From Pseudomonadales bacterium (GTDB lineage: Bacteria > Pseudomonadota > Gammaproteobacteria > Pseudomonadales > Azotimanducaceae): a DNA stretch of 64,000 bases. The stretch covers positions 38,630-102,629 of the forward strand of contig JACKNX010000015.1 in NCBI GenBank assembly GCA_024234635.1, given 5' to 3'. The translations under genes and the position numbers were made by a program. Below the pieces are notes generated by a model. The model ran no database searches and had not been told where the DNA came from. It worked only from the letters and a program-made list of their open reading frames with translations. Shown here in pieces: positions 34,675-44,262 of the stretch; within the stretch, counting starts at the first letter, position 1, and each line of letters opens with the position of its first letter.

Positions 34675-35444
34675 TCGCGCTCAGCGTCAACGTCAACAAG
34701 GTGGCGGCGCTGCGCAACTCCCGCGGTGGTCGTATCCCCGATGTCCTGGAAGCCGCGCGCACGGTGCTGGCGGCTGGCGCGGACGGCATCACCGTGCATC
34801 CGCGTCCCGACCAGCGGCATATCACGCCAGACGACGTGCGCGCGCTTGCACGCATGCTGCACGGGGACTACCCCGACATCGAGTTCAACATCGAAGGCAA
34901 TCCCGTGCCGGGCCCGCGCGACAATGGGTATCCCGGCCTGGATGCCCTGGTGCGGGAAGCCAGACCAGCGCAGGTGACGCTGGTGCCGGACGGAGACAAC
35001 CAGCTGACCAGCGATCACGGCTTCGACCTGAAGGGTGATCAGTCCACGCTTCGCGATCGCATCCGGCGGTACCAGGATCTGGGCGCACGCGTCTCCCTGT
35101 TCATGGATGCCGACCTGGACGCCATCAGCCGCGTCCCGGACGTTGGCGCGAACCGCATCGAACTTTACACAGGTCCTTTCGCGGACGCCGTGGCGCACCA
35201 TGGTCCCGACGCCGCTGCCGCCCTGGAAAGCCTGGACCGCTATCGCGCCGCCGCCGAGCATGCCCGCGCCCTGGGGCTGGGCGTAAACGCCGGTCATGAC
35301 CTGAACCTGCTGAACCTTCCCCTGCTGGCCACGGTGGATGCGGTGCTGGAGGTCTCGATCGGCCACGCCTTGATTGCCGATGCCCTCTACCTGGGCCTGG
35401 AACGCACCGTCGCGGCGTACCTGCGGGCGCTGGGTCGCGACTGA
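34671..35444 (+). CDS. pdxJ: Pyridoxine 5'-phosphate synthase
   Basis: 257 residues, TIM barrel, overlapping the SH3 gene (ATGA). Conserved segments: SVNVNKVAALRNSRGG, GADGITVHPRPDQRHI, FNIEGNP, VTLVPD and GLGVNAGHDLNL. It condenses 1-deoxyxylulose 5-phosphate with 3-amino-2-oxopropyl phosphate to form pyridoxine phosphate. The N-terminal SRGG variant and short loop indicate the PdxJ class typical of proteobacteria with serC-coupled vitamin B6 synthesis; serC lies in the same window. Confidence 0.96.
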   Translation: MIALSVNVNKVAALRNSRGGRIPDVLEAARTVLAAGADGITVHPRPDQRHITPDDVRALARMLHGDYPDIEFNIEGNPVPGPRDNGYPGLDALVREARPAQVTLVPDGDNQLTSDHGFDLKGDQSTLRDRIRRYQDLGARVSLFMDADLDAISRVPDVGANRIELYTGPFADAVAHHGPDAAAALESLDRYRAAAEHARALGLGVNAGHDLNLLNLPLLATVDAVLEVSIGHALIADALYLGLERTVAAYLRALGRD

Positions 35445-35488
35445 TCACTCATGTTTCGTTGACAACCTTCATCGACCGGAGAACCGTC

Positions 35489-36049
35489 ATGCAGCCGTGG
35501 ATTCGACGCATCCTCCTCAGCACCTTCCTGGGTGTTTTCACCGTCGCGGCGCATGCCGCCAACACCCCGCTGCGCATTACCACCTCCGTGGGTGTCATCG
35601 ACGTGGTGCTCTATGACGACGATGCCCCGGAGACGGTGAAGAACTTCCTGGATCTTGTGGACAACCACTTCTACGACGGGCTCATCTTTCATCGCGTGGT
35701 GGCCGGCTTTGTCATCCAGGCCGGCGGGTACGACGCCAACCTGCAGTTCCGGGAGCCACCGCGAACGGTGGTCAACGAATCCAAGGTGGGCATGCGCAAC
35801 CGCAAGGGTACGCTGGCGATGGCCCGACTCCCCGACCCGGATTCCGCGGACAGCCAGTTCTACATCAACGTGCAGGACAATCGCAGCCTGGACGCCAAAC
35901 CGGGTATACCCGGCTACACCGTATTCGGGGAAGTCACCGGCGACTGGCAGGTCGTGGAGACCATCGAGTTGACCGAGGTCGGCAGCCGTGACGGTATGCA
36001 GGGGGTACCGGTCGTGCCGGTCACGATCGAGAAAATCGAACGACTCTGA
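35489..36049 (+). CDS. Periplasmic cyclophilin-type peptidyl-prolyl isomerase
   Basis: 186 residues from ATG at 35489 with GGAG 7 bp upstream. Signal peptide IRRILLSTFLGVFTVAAHA|AN then the cyclophilin core: DDDAPETVKNFLDLV, FYDGLIFHRVVAGFVIQAGG (active-site Arg and Phe) and DSQFYINVQDN. It catalyses proline cis-trans isomerisation in the periplasm, probably for outer-membrane or secreted protein folding. Close to E. coli PpiA in type. Confidence 0.93.
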   Translation: MQPWIRRILLSTFLGVFTVAAHAANTPLRITTSVGVIDVVLYDDDAPETVKNFLDLVDNHFYDGLIFHRVVAGFVIQAGGYDANLQFREPPRTVVNESKVGMRNRKGTLAMARLPDPDSADSQFYINVQDNRSLDAKPGIPGYTVFGEVTGDWQVVETIELTEVGSRDGMQGVPVVPVTIEKIERL

Positions 36050-36179
36050 CCCACGGGCTTTCCAGACCACGGCAGGCAGGCCCTGCGCCTCATCTCCGCG
36101 GACCGCGCGTGCCACGGTGCAGGTACGGCGCGCCCGCACCGAGAATTGGCAGGAGCGGAGCCGGCGAATTTTCCCTAAT

Positions 36180-36671
36180 ATGACCGGTTTTCCAGAATCG
36201 GACCCCCTCATGCAGATCGCCGCCATTGTCATCCTTGCCGTATTTCTTGGCGCCGCGCTGGCTACCGTGGTGCCCATGGTCTGGCCCGGCAGCACGCTGG
36301 CCCTGCTGGTGGCGGCAACACTTGCCTTGCTGGTCAACGGCCTCATCGTACGCCGATTGGCTGCCGGTACCTCCCCCGTAAGCACATCCGCATCCGCTCC
36401 CGCCGTCGTCGCTGAACGCCCCGCACCACCCCGTCGTGCAAACCCGGGCGGCGAAACCGGCACGGTGAAATGGTTCAATCGCACCAAGGGCTACGGTTTC
36501 ATCGTGCGTGACAGCGGCGGCGAAATCTTTGTGCACCAGCGCTCCATCAGCCGCGAGGGCCGTACCGATGACCGCACCCGACCCGCCTTGCGCGACGGGC
36601 AGAAAGTGCGCTTCGACGTTGTGACGAACGACAAGGGACCTCAGGCGGAAAACGTCTCTGCCGTCGACTGA
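36180..36671 (+). CDS. Membrane-anchored cold-shock-domain protein
   Basis: 163 residues from ATG at 36180 (an ATG at 36210 is equally possible). Two hydrophobic segments (IAAIVILAVFLGAALATVV and STLALLVAATLALLVNGLIV) are followed by a Ser/Ala/Pro linker and a cold-shock domain with TGTVKWFNRTKGYGFIVRD (RNP1-like KGYGFI) and EIFVHQRSI (RNP2-like). Cold-shock domains bind single-stranded RNA/DNA. A CSD tethered to the membrane suggests a role near membrane-bound RNA processing or translation; inferred only. Confidence 0.85.
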   Translation: MTGFPESDPLMQIAAIVILAVFLGAALATVVPMVWPGSTLALLVAATLALLVNGLIVRRLAAGTSPVSTSASAPAVVAERPAPPRRANPGGETGTVKWFNRTKGYGFIVRDSGGEIFVHQRSISREGRTDDRTRPALRDGQKVRFDVVTNDKGPQAENVSAVD

Positions 36672-36705
36672 CACGACACCACCGTTTCGAGATCCGGCTG
36701 CAACG

Positions 36706-38400
36706 ATGAACATCCGTACTTTCCTGGAACAGCGCGTGCGCAACGCCATGTCCGCCTGCGGGCTGGCCGGCAACCCTGGCCTGCAACCTGCCGCGCGCCC
36801 TGAATTCGGGGATTACCAGGTCAACGGCATCATGGGCGTTGCCAAACAGGCACGCCGCAATCCCCGGGAACTGGCCGGCGAGGTCATAGCCGCGCTCGAT
36901 CTCGACGGCATCGCCGAACCACCGGAACTGGCCGGCCCCGGATTCATCAATCTGCGACTCACGCCGGCATTCCTGGCCGAACATCTGGCGACACCACTCG
37001 CCGTGACCCCTGCAGGCAATCCGCAGCATGTGGTGGTGGACTACTCGGCGCCGAACCTGGCCAAGGAAATGCACGTCGGGCATCTGCGCAGCACGATCAT
37101 CGGTGACGCGGTGGTGCGTGTGCTCTCGACACTGGGACACACCGTTACCCGGCAGAATCACGTCGGCGACTGGGGCACCCAGTTTGGCATGCTGCTCACC
37201 CACATGCAGGAGGCTGGCGCCAGCAGCGCGGAGCTGGCGGACCTGGAAGCGTTTTATGTACAGGCCAAGCAACGTTTCGACAGCGATGCCGAATTTGCCA
37301 TGCGCAGCCGCGCCAACGTGGTGGCGCTGCAGTCGGGCGAGGTGCGGGCACGAGCTGCCTGGCAACGCTTCATCGACATCTCCCTGTCCCATTGCCAGGC
37401 TGTGTATGACCGTCTGGGCGTCCTTCTCACCGCAGCGGACGTGCAACCGGAAAGCGCCTACAACGACGACTTGCCTGAGGTCATCCGCGATCTCGCCACG
37501 GCGGGCCTGCTGACCCAATCCGACGGTGCGCAGTGCGTGTTTCTCGACGAATTCAAGGGTAAGGATGGCAATGTCCTGCCCCTGATCGTGCAGAAATCCG
37601 ACGGCGGCTATCTCTATGCCACTACCGATCTGGCGGCCATCCGCTATCGCGCACGCACGCTTCGGGCCGACCGCGTGCTGTATTTCACTGACGCGCGTCA
37701 GGCACTGCACTTCCGCCAGGTGTTTGCGGTGGCACGCGCCGCGGGTTTTGCCCCACCCGATCTGCAGCTCGAACACCTGCCCTTCGGGGCCATGCTGGGA
37801 CGCGATGGCAAACCCTTCAAGACACGGGCAGGCGGCGTGGTCAAACTCACCGAACTGCTCGACGAGGCGACGCAGCGCGCCCGCGCCATCGTGAACGCAA
37901 AGAGTGCGGAATTGCCCGAGGAAGAGCGCGCCCGTATCGCCCATGCCGTGGGCATCGGCGCCGTGAAATATGCGGACCTGTCCAAGAACCGCACCAACGA
38001 CTATCTCTTTGACTGGGATCAGATGCTGTCTTTCGACGGCAATACGGCACCGTATCTGCAGTACGCCTGCACTCGCATTCGCAGCATCTTCCGCCGCGTG
38101 GATGCGGATTTTCCGGCCGTCGACATGGCGCCGGCGCACGCCGCGGAACGCCAGCTGGCGATGCAGCTTCTGCGTTATCAGGAAGTGGTGGAAACCGTGG
38201 CCGCGGAGGGGCTCCCGCACTTCCTCTGCGTCTACCTCTACGACCTGGCAACGCGCTTCAGTCAGTTCTACGAGCAGTGTCCCGTACTCAATGCCGAGGC
38301 CGATGATCGCGCTCGCCGGCTTGGACTCTGCGCGCGTACGCTGGCAACGCTGGAAGGCGGCCTCGGACTGCTGGGAATCGAGGTGCCGGAGCGCATGTAG
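36706..38400 (+). CDS. argS: Arginyl-tRNA synthetase
   Basis: 564 residues. N-terminal Add-1 domain (about 1-110), class I catalytic core with HVGHLRSTIIGDAVVR (HIGH), the Arg-binding HVGDWGTQFGML and C-terminal DALR anticodon-binding domain with FLCVYLYDLATRFSQFYEQC. The KMSKS loop reads FKTRAGGVVKL, as in ArgRS lacking a canonical KMSKS. Charges tRNA-Arg. An 11 bp terminator stem begins directly after the stop. Confidence 0.97.
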   Translation: MNIRTFLEQRVRNAMSACGLAGNPGLQPAARPEFGDYQVNGIMGVAKQARRNPRELAGEVIAALDLDGIAEPPELAGPGFINLRLTPAFLAEHLATPLAVTPAGNPQHVVVDYSAPNLAKEMHVGHLRSTIIGDAVVRVLSTLGHTVTRQNHVGDWGTQFGMLLTHMQEAGASSAELADLEAFYVQAKQRFDSDAEFAMRSRANVVALQSGEVRARAAWQRFIDISLSHCQAVYDRLGVLLTAADVQPESAYNDDLPEVIRDLATAGLLTQSDGAQCVFLDEFKGKDGNVLPLIVQKSDGGYLYATTDLAAIRYRARTLRADRVLYFTDARQALHFRQVFAVARAAGFAPPDLQLEHLPFGAMLGRDGKPFKTRAGGVVKLTELLDEATQRARAIVNAKSAELPEEERARIAHAVGIGAVKYADLSKNRTNDYLFDWDQMLSFDGNTAPYLQYACTRIRSIFRRVDADFPAVDMAPAHAAERQLAMQLLRYQEVVETVAAEGLPHFLCVYLYDLATRFSQFYEQCPVLNAEADDRARRLGLCARTLATLEGGLGLLGIEVPERM

Positions 38401-38427
38401 GCCACCGGCCCTGAACGGGCCGGTGGC
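38401..38427. terminator. Bidirectional terminator between argS and desaturase gene
   Basis: Perfect 11 bp stem GCCACCGGCCC/GGGCCGGTGGC with loop TGAAC, starting right after the argS stop and ending 14 bp before the desaturase stop. GC-rich, symmetric, without a clear U-tract; it serves both convergent genes. Confidence 0.75.
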
Positions 38428-38441
38428 AGGTTGAAGTGGCC

Positions 38442-39641
38442 CTATGCCAGCCGAGGGGCGGGCATGGCGTAACGCTTGAGCTCCGCCACAAAATCCTCCA
38501 GCACCCGCAATCCCGACGCTTCCGCTTCCTGGCACCAGTGACGAAGCCCTGCCAGCAGCTCCTCGGCGTTGGTGCGCTTGCGCCACACGTCCAGCAAGGC
38601 CAGGCGCAGCTCGTACACCCGCTTCAGCTCGTCGCTGCGGCTGACAAGATTGTCGATGCGGGCCTGCTGGCGAGCCGTGAGGATACCGCTGTCACGCGAC
38701 AGCGCTTGTCGCGCCTGACGCACCAGGCGTCGCGAAGGCGCCATGGTCTTGCCCAGTTCGGCGCGCACGCTCGGGGCAATGACGTATTCCGCGTACCGGG
38801 CCATGACGCGAAAGCGGTCGTTTAGGATGGCCCAGGCAGTGTCGAGATCCAGCGAACTCTTGCCCTCAACCTTGACCGCTATGGGCCCGCGACTCTTCAC
38901 GCGGGCGAGACCCAGCATCGAGAACAGACGAATCCAGAACCAGCCGATGTCAAACTCCCAGGGCTTCACCGACAGCTTGGCGGCATTGGGATACGTGTGA
39001 TGATTGTTGTGCAGTTCCTCGCCCCCGATGAGGATGCCCCACGGCGAAATATTGCGCGACGCATCATTGCACTCGAAGTTGCGATAGCCCCAGAAATGAC
39101 CGATACCGTTGATCACGCCAGCGGCAAACAGGGGAATCCACAGCATCTGCACAGCCCAGATGCTGAGGCCGATGACGCCAAACACCCCGATGTTGATCGC
39201 GAGCATCAGGAAGATGCCCAGCGACGAGTGCGGCGTGTAGACATGCCGCTCCACCCAGTCGTTCGGACAACCGGCACCAAAACGGGCCAGCGTCTCCGGA
39301 GTGCCACCTTCCCGGTACACCTCAACGCCCTGCAAAAGGATCCTGCGCAGCCCCATTACCTGGGGACTGTGCGGATCGTCCGGCGTTTCACACACCGCGT
39401 GGTGCTTGCGGTGAATGGCGGTCCACTGCAGCGTGCCCATACCAGTGGTCAGCCACAACCAGAAGCGGAAGAAATGCGCCAGCACCGGGTGCAGGTCCAA
39501 GGACCTGTGCGCCGAATGCCGATGCAGATATACCGTGACGGAAACGATGGTGATGTGCGTCACCACCAGGGTGTAGATGACAAGCTCCCCCACAGTATGA
39601 GCAACCAGTCCGTTTGCCAGCCAGTCCAGAATCACCACCAC
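38442..39641 (-). CDS. Acyl-CoA delta-9-type fatty acid desaturase (membrane)
   Basis: 399 residues. Four transmembrane segments and three His boxes: HRHSAH (40-45), HRKHH (77-81) and HNNHH near 215, which bind the di-iron site. The DesC/OLE1-like order of boxes and the GIGHFWGYRNFE segment are intact. The last ~120 residues are a charged, probably cytoplasmic extension without His boxes. Start is one of three consecutive GTG codons (39641, 39638, 39635). It introduces a double bond into acyl-CoA to keep membranes fluid. Confidence 0.92.
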   Translation of the reverse strand: MVVILDWLANGLVAHTVGELVIYTLVVTHITIVSVTVYLHRHSAHRSLDLHPVLAHFFRFWLWLTTGMGTLQWTAIHRKHHAVCETPDDPHSPQVMGLRRILLQGVEVYREGGTPETLARFGAGCPNDWVERHVYTPHSSLGIFLMLAINIGVFGVIGLSIWAVQMLWIPLFAAGVINGIGHFWGYRNFECNDASRNISPWGILIGGEELHNNHHTYPNAAKLSVKPWEFDIGWFWIRLFSMLGLARVKSRGPIAVKVEGKSSLDLDTAWAILNDRFRVMARYAEYVIAPSVRAELGKTMAPSRRLVRQARQALSRDSGILTARQQARIDNLVSRSDELKRVYELRLALLDVWRKRTNAEELLAGLRHWCQEAEASGLRVLEDFVAELKRYAMPAPRLA

Positions 39642-39820
39642 CTCACGTCGTCAAAAAAGGTCGCATTGTGGGCATCGGGGAAAGCGGCCGCCACCTTGTA
39701 TTTCCCGAAGTGGTGTGGTCGCGAATCCGCCCCGACCCGCCGACCGGTACCGCTGGCGGCGCATCTCGAATGAAGGCTAGCGACCTCGGTGCCATTCGCC
39801 CGCCAACTGGCGCACAATTC

Positions 39821-40645
39821 ATGGCCATGAAACCTGCCGACACGCTGATGACCGCCCAGGCGCTGGCGGAAGGGCTGCCCGATATACGCGTCCTCGATTG
39901 CCGCGCCCGGCTTGGCGATCCCGGGTTCGGCGCACGCGTCTTTGCCGAAGGCCACATCCCCGGCGCCCAGCGCGCCGATCTCGACCGGGACCTCGCCGCA
40001 GCGCCCGGCAAGGCTGGCCGCCACCCCCTGCCCGATGCCGATGCACTGGTTGCCCGTTGCCGGGAATGGGGCATCGATGACGCGATGCAGGTGGTTGTGT
40101 ACGACGATATGGGCGGCATGTTCGCCGCGCGCGCCTGGTGGTTGCTCAGATGGCTGGGGCACGATGCCGTGGCGGTACTGGATGGCGGCTGGTCCGCGTG
40201 GCTGGCCGCGGGTGGCACCGTGCAACAGCACACCGCTACGCTCGCCCCGGGCCACTTCACCCGTCGTACTGCGCTGACCCGCACCGTCTCCGCAAGCGAC
40301 CTGCTGGCCGCGCCACCGCACCTGCTTCTCGACGCCCGGGCGCCCGAACGGTTCGAGGCACGCGCCGAACCCATCGACCGTATTGCCGGCCACATCCCCG
40401 GAGCCCGCTGCGTACCCGCGAGCGGCAACCTGGATGCCAGCCAGCACTTCCTTCCCGCGTCGGCTTTGCGGGCGCGTTTTCCCGCCATGACACCGGACTG
40501 CGTGTGCTACTGCGGTTCCGGTGTCACCGCGGCACACAACATCCTGGCCATGCGCGTGGCCGGCTGGCCGGAGCCCGCGTTGTACCCCGGCTCGTGGAGC
40601 GAGTGGATCGAGGACCCCGACCGACCGGTGGCCACGGGTCCGTGA
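39821..40645 (+). CDS. sseA: Thiosulfate / 3-mercaptopyruvate sulfurtransferase (two rhodanese domains)
   Basis: 274 residues from ATG at 39821 (ATG at 39827 also possible). Two tandem rhodanese folds; the second carries the active-site loop CYCGSGVTAAHN, where Cys-Gly-Ser-Gly is typical of mercaptopyruvate sulfurtransferases. The first has FAEGHIPGAQ and VVVYDDMGGMFAARAWWLL. It moves sulfane sulfur from mercaptopyruvate or thiosulfate to acceptors. The stop overlaps the mnmC start (GTGA). Confidence 0.93.
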   Translation: MAMKPADTLMTAQALAEGLPDIRVLDCRARLGDPGFGARVFAEGHIPGAQRADLDRDLAAAPGKAGRHPLPDADALVARCREWGIDDAMQVVVYDDMGGMFAARAWWLLRWLGHDAVAVLDGGWSAWLAAGGTVQQHTATLAPGHFTRRTALTRTVSASDLLAAPPHLLLDARAPERFEARAEPIDRIAGHIPGARCVPASGNLDASQHFLPASALRARFPAMTPDCVCYCGSGVTAAHNILAMRVAGWPEPALYPGSWSEWIEDPDRPVATGP

Positions 40646-42369
40646 CCATCACCCCGGCGGACCTCGCCTGGAAAGATGCCGATACGCCTTTCAACACCCG
40701 CTTCCAGGATATCTATTTCAGCACCGACGCCCAGGCGGAAGTGCATCGCGTCTTTCTGGAGCCGGCGAGCCTGCCCACACGCGTCAACCGCGAACCCCGG
40801 CTGACGGTTGCGGAATTCGGCTTCGGCAGCGGTCTCAATTTCATCGTTCTGGCGACCCTGGCCCGCCAGGCTGGCTGCCGCCTGCACTTTCTCAGCGCGG
40901 AATTGAATCCTTTCCGCAGGACCGACCTGGCCCGCACCCGCGGGCGCTACACCGACAGCGCCCAGCGCGCGATGTTCGACGAACTGGTGACGAACTACCC
41001 GCCCCTGCTGCCCGGTTGGCATCGGCGCTCTCTGGGCAACGGCGCCATCACCGTGTCACTGTTCTTCGGTGACGTGCGTGATTTTGTCACCGAGCTGGCG
41101 GCCCGCCATGCCTATGGCGTGGACGCCTGGCTGCTGGACGGCTTTGCCCCCGACCGCAATCCGCGCATGTGGGAAGACGACCTCTTCCCCACGATGGCCG
41201 CGACCTCGCGCAATGCCGCCACGGTGACGACGTTTACCAGCGCGGGACGCGTACGCCGGGGACTGGAACAGGCAGGGTTCGCCATGCGACGCGTGGATCA
41301 ACGTCCGATCAAACGGGAAAGTCTGGCCGGTGTGTGCGAGAACCAATCACCACGACCGGTCCCGCCCTCCTGCGTGCAGGTGCTCGGTGGTGGCATTGCC
41401 GGTTGCAGCGTCGCGGCGCACCTTGCGCTGCAGGGCATTGCCGTACGACTCGTGGAACCAATGGGCCAGCTGGCTACACACGCCTCCAGCATGCGCGCGG
41501 CGCAGCACGCCCGTCTGCTGGCCGACGGCAGCGTGCAGGCGGGTTGGCGCGCTGCCAGTCATCTCTACAGCCTCGCCTTCACCCGTGGTCGGCAAGGCCT
41601 TCGATCCGGCGGCGCCGTGCAACTGCCGGGCCCCAATGCCACGGTCGACAAGCTGGAGCGTATTGCGCGCACCTACGCTGACAGTGGCGACTGGCTGGCA
41701 TGGGCGGACGCACGCACGATAGGCGGGCTCACAGGCTGGCCAACGCGTCATTCTCAACCGGGCCTGTATTTTCCAGACGCGCCCGCCGTGGATCTGAAAT
41801 TGCTCAGTTGCGATCTCGCGAGCACCCCGGGGATCACGATCGAATACGGCGCGGGAGCCGATCCGGCACTGCCCACCGTGTATGCCTTCGCGCACGGCGC
41901 GATACGTCATCCACAATTCGGGCACTATCGGTTGCACGCCCTGTGGGGACAACTCGAAACCGTCACGATGAGCACGCCACCTGCCCTGCCCGTGCTCGGC
42001 GACGGCTACCTGTTGCCATGGGACGACTGCGTCATGGTGGGCTCAACGTACGAGTACACACCCTGGCGCCCGGAAGCTGCCACCACGCACAACCTGGCAA
42101 AGCTGGCTGGCCTTGACTTCACCTGGCGCGGCCGTCAGCGCGCGGCCCGATTGACCACGCCGGACCGGATGCCGCTGGTCGGGTCACTGGGTGAACAGTG
42201 GGTATCGCTTGCGCATGGTTCGATGGGCGCCACTTCGGCGCATCTGGCCGGCGCGCTGGTGCAATCCTCGATCATGGGCTGGATCGCGCCGGTGAGCGTC
42301 GACGTCGCCGGCAGTGTGGATCCGGCGCGCTTTGGCCGTCGCCAGCAGCACCGGCAACACTCACGCTGA
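40642..42369 (+). CDS. mnmC: Bifunctional tRNA mnm5s2U methyltransferase/oxidoreductase MnmC
   Basis: 575 residues from GTG at 40642. N-terminal MnmC2 methyltransferase with AEFGFGSGLNFI (SAM) and LDGFAPDRNPRMWEDDLF, then C-terminal MnmC1 FAD oxidoreductase with VQVLGGGIAGCSVAAHLA. Converts cmnm5s2U to mnm5s2U at the wobble base. E. coli MnmC is 668 residues; this protein is about 90 shorter, with the loss in the FAD half. All main motifs are present, so it may still work. Confidence 0.92.
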   Translation: MTITPADLAWKDADTPFNTRFQDIYFSTDAQAEVHRVFLEPASLPTRVNREPRLTVAEFGFGSGLNFIVLATLARQAGCRLHFLSAELNPFRRTDLARTRGRYTDSAQRAMFDELVTNYPPLLPGWHRRSLGNGAITVSLFFGDVRDFVTELAARHAYGVDAWLLDGFAPDRNPRMWEDDLFPTMAATSRNAATVTTFTSAGRVRRGLEQAGFAMRRVDQRPIKRESLAGVCENQSPRPVPPSCVQVLGGGIAGCSVAAHLALQGIAVRLVEPMGQLATHASSMRAAQHARLLADGSVQAGWRAASHLYSLAFTRGRQGLRSGGAVQLPGPNATVDKLERIARTYADSGDWLAWADARTIGGLTGWPTRHSQPGLYFPDAPAVDLKLLSCDLASTPGITIEYGAGADPALPTVYAFAHGAIRHPQFGHYRLHALWGQLETVTMSTPPALPVLGDGYLLPWDDCVMVGSTYEYTPWRPEAATTHNLAKLAGLDFTWRGRQRAARLTTPDRMPLVGSLGEQWVSLAHGSMGATSAHLAGALVQSSIMGWIAPVSVDVAGSVDPARFGRRQQHRQHSR

Positions 42370-42445
42370 CAAGTGTCCCGGCAGCATGACGGGGAATGCC
42401 ACAACAAGGCACGAAAATCCCCATGTGCGCGCTTGTTGGCGACCC

Positions 42446-42988
42446 TCAGACCGGTTGCAGCGCCGCATGCGGCGTGTCCGGCAACACCACACGAATGGCA
42501 TCTCCGGCGCATACACACCCGCTGACCGCTACCACACTCATCACTCCCGCCAGACGCTCGATGCTGCCATCCGGCCGCCGGTGCCGCACCTCAGCCAGCA
42601 GCCCCTTCCGGAATTGTTCGATCTGCGGGCAGGGATTGCGCAATCCCGTCAGTCTCACCACCGCATGCGCACCGATATGCAGTTCGGTGCCGGTCGGCAG
42701 CCCGGTGAGATCCACGCCGGACGTCGTGATGTTCTCGCCAAGTTCACCTGCGGCAATGTGAAAGCCATTAGCCGCCAGCCTGCCGAGCAACTCGACGGGT
42801 AACAGGTGCACCTGGCGAAGATTGGGCTGTGCGGGATCGCGTGCTACGCGGGAACGATGACGTACCGTGACTCCCGCATGCGCATCACCCTGCACGCCCA
42901 GGCCGGCGAGGAGTTCGATGCGCGGCAGGCACGCCTTCGAAAACGCGTGTGTCGCGCTGGCGGAAACCGCTACGACAAGCGCCACCAC
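42446..42988 (-). CDS. MOSC-domain protein (YiiM-like)
   Basis: 180 residues from GTG at 42988; a TTG at 43021 would lengthen it by 11 codons and overlap serA. Motifs GLGVQGDAHAG, GELGENITTSGVDLTGLPTG and LTGLRNPCPQIEQF with the likely catalytic Cys match the MOSC fold of molybdenum-cofactor-dependent enzymes such as YiiM. It may take sulfur or electrons from a Moco partner; the substrate is unknown. Ends about 76 bp from mnmC in convergent orientation. Confidence 0.85.
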   Translation of the reverse strand: MVALVVAVSASATHAFSKACLPRIELLAGLGVQGDAHAGVTVRHRSRVARDPAQPNLRQVHLLPVELLGRLAANGFHIAAGELGENITTSGVDLTGLPTGTELHIGAHAVVRLTGLRNPCPQIEQFRKGLLAEVRHRRPDGSIERLAGVMSVVAVSGCVCAGDAIRVVLPDTPHAALQPV

Positions 42989-43010
42989 CGCGCCCGCCCG
43001 CCGACTGGCT

Positions 43011-44195
43011 TCAGCCGCCAATCACGCGCACAGCGACCACATCGGGCACCGATCTGATCGCATCCAGCAGTCCCTGATCAGGGGCTTCACCCAGGTCGAT
43101 GAGGTTGTAGGCGATGTTGCCGCGACTCTTGTTCAGCATGTCAACTACGTTGATGCGCCTGTCAGCGAGCAAGGTTGTCATCTGCCCCAGCATCCCGGGT
43201 ACGTTGCGGTTGACGATGGCCAGGCGGAAACCGGAGCTGGCTTCCAGCGTCACCATCGGGAAGTTTACGGAATTGACGATGCTGCCCGTCTCAAGGAAAT
43301 TGACCAGCTGGTTGGCGGCCATGATCGCGCAGTTTTCCTCCGCCTCCTCGGTGCTGGCGCCCAGGTGGGGCGTAAGCAGCACGTTGGGGTGGCCGATCAG
43401 CCCGGCGATGGGGAAGTCCGCCACGTATTTGCCGATGCGACCACTGTCCAGCGCGGCCTTGAGCGCGTCACCGTCCACGATCGGCTCACGGGCAAAGTTC
43501 AGCAGCACGCTGCCCGGCCGGAACGCATTCAGGCTCTCCGCGTTGATCATGCCCCGCGTTTCCGGCAACAGCGGCACATGCAGCGTCACGTAATCCGCAC
43601 GAGCGAACAGGCTCTGCAGGTTTTCCATGCGCTGCACCTCGCTGGGCAGACGCCATGCCGCATCCACCGAAATGGCCGGGTCGTAGCCCAGCACTTCCAT
43701 GCCCAGATCCAGTGCTGCCCGCGCCACCAGGGAGCCAATGGCGCCGAGACCCACCACGCCGAGCGCCTTGCCCACCAGTTCGCGACCGGCAAAACGCTTT
43801 TTCTCTGCTTCCACCATGCGATCGAGTTCCGCGGTATCGCCGACACCCGCCAAGGTGTTGACGTACTGGATACCGCCATAAATATCACGTGAGGCCAGCA
43901 GCATTGCCGTCAGCACCAGTTCCTTCACGGAATTGGCATTGGCGCCGGGGGTATTGAAGACCACGATGCCGCGCTCCGTGCAGGCATCCACCGGCACGTT
44001 GTTGACACCTGCACCTGCCCGGGCAATTGCTTTCAGACTGACCGGCAGATCGGTCGCAGCCAGCTTGTGACTGCGAATCAGGAAAGCATCGGGTTCGGCG
44101 ATGTCCGCGCCCACAGCAAAGCGGCCGGTGGGAAAACGCTCGAGCCCACGGCTGGCGATGTTGTTGTAGGTGCGAACGTTGTACGTGCTGCTCAT
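43011..44195 (-). CDS. serA: D-3-phosphoglycerate dehydrogenase
   Basis: 394 residues. Substrate/NAD+ domain pair with GLGAIGSLVARAALDLGMEV, catalytic Arg in NFAREPIVDGDAL and His in LLTPHLGASTEEAEEN, plus a C-terminal ACT domain (about 320-394, FRLAIVNRNVPGMLGQMTTL). It oxidises 3-phosphoglycerate to 3-phosphohydroxypyruvate, the first step of serine synthesis; SerC at 20204 carries out the next. ATG at 44195. Confidence 0.95.
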   Translation of the reverse strand: MSSTYNVRTYNNIASRGLERFPTGRFAVGADIAEPDAFLIRSHKLAATDLPVSLKAIARAGAGVNNVPVDACTERGIVVFNTPGANANSVKELVLTAMLLASRDIYGGIQYVNTLAGVGDTAELDRMVEAEKKRFAGRELVGKALGVVGLGAIGSLVARAALDLGMEVLGYDPAISVDAAWRLPSEVQRMENLQSLFARADYVTLHVPLLPETRGMINAESLNAFRPGSVLLNFAREPIVDGDALKAALDSGRIGKYVADFPIAGLIGHPNVLLTPHLGASTEEAEENCAIMAANQLVNFLETGSIVNSVNFPMVTLEASSGFRLAIVNRNVPGMLGQMTTLLADRRINVVDMLNKSRGNIAYNLIDLGEAPDQGLLDAIRSVPDVVAVRVIGG

Positions 44196-44262
44196 TGGTT
44201 CCGGCCCCCGAAAAAGGCGCGCATTCTAAACGACCCCTTCCAGCCGCCGCGAGCCGATCTGT

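Noticed and set aside
40138..40641. Extra N-terminal domain on MnmC from the long upstream frame
   Set aside because: It overlaps sseA out of frame; MnmC homologs begin near 40642 where a GTG overlaps the sseA stop.
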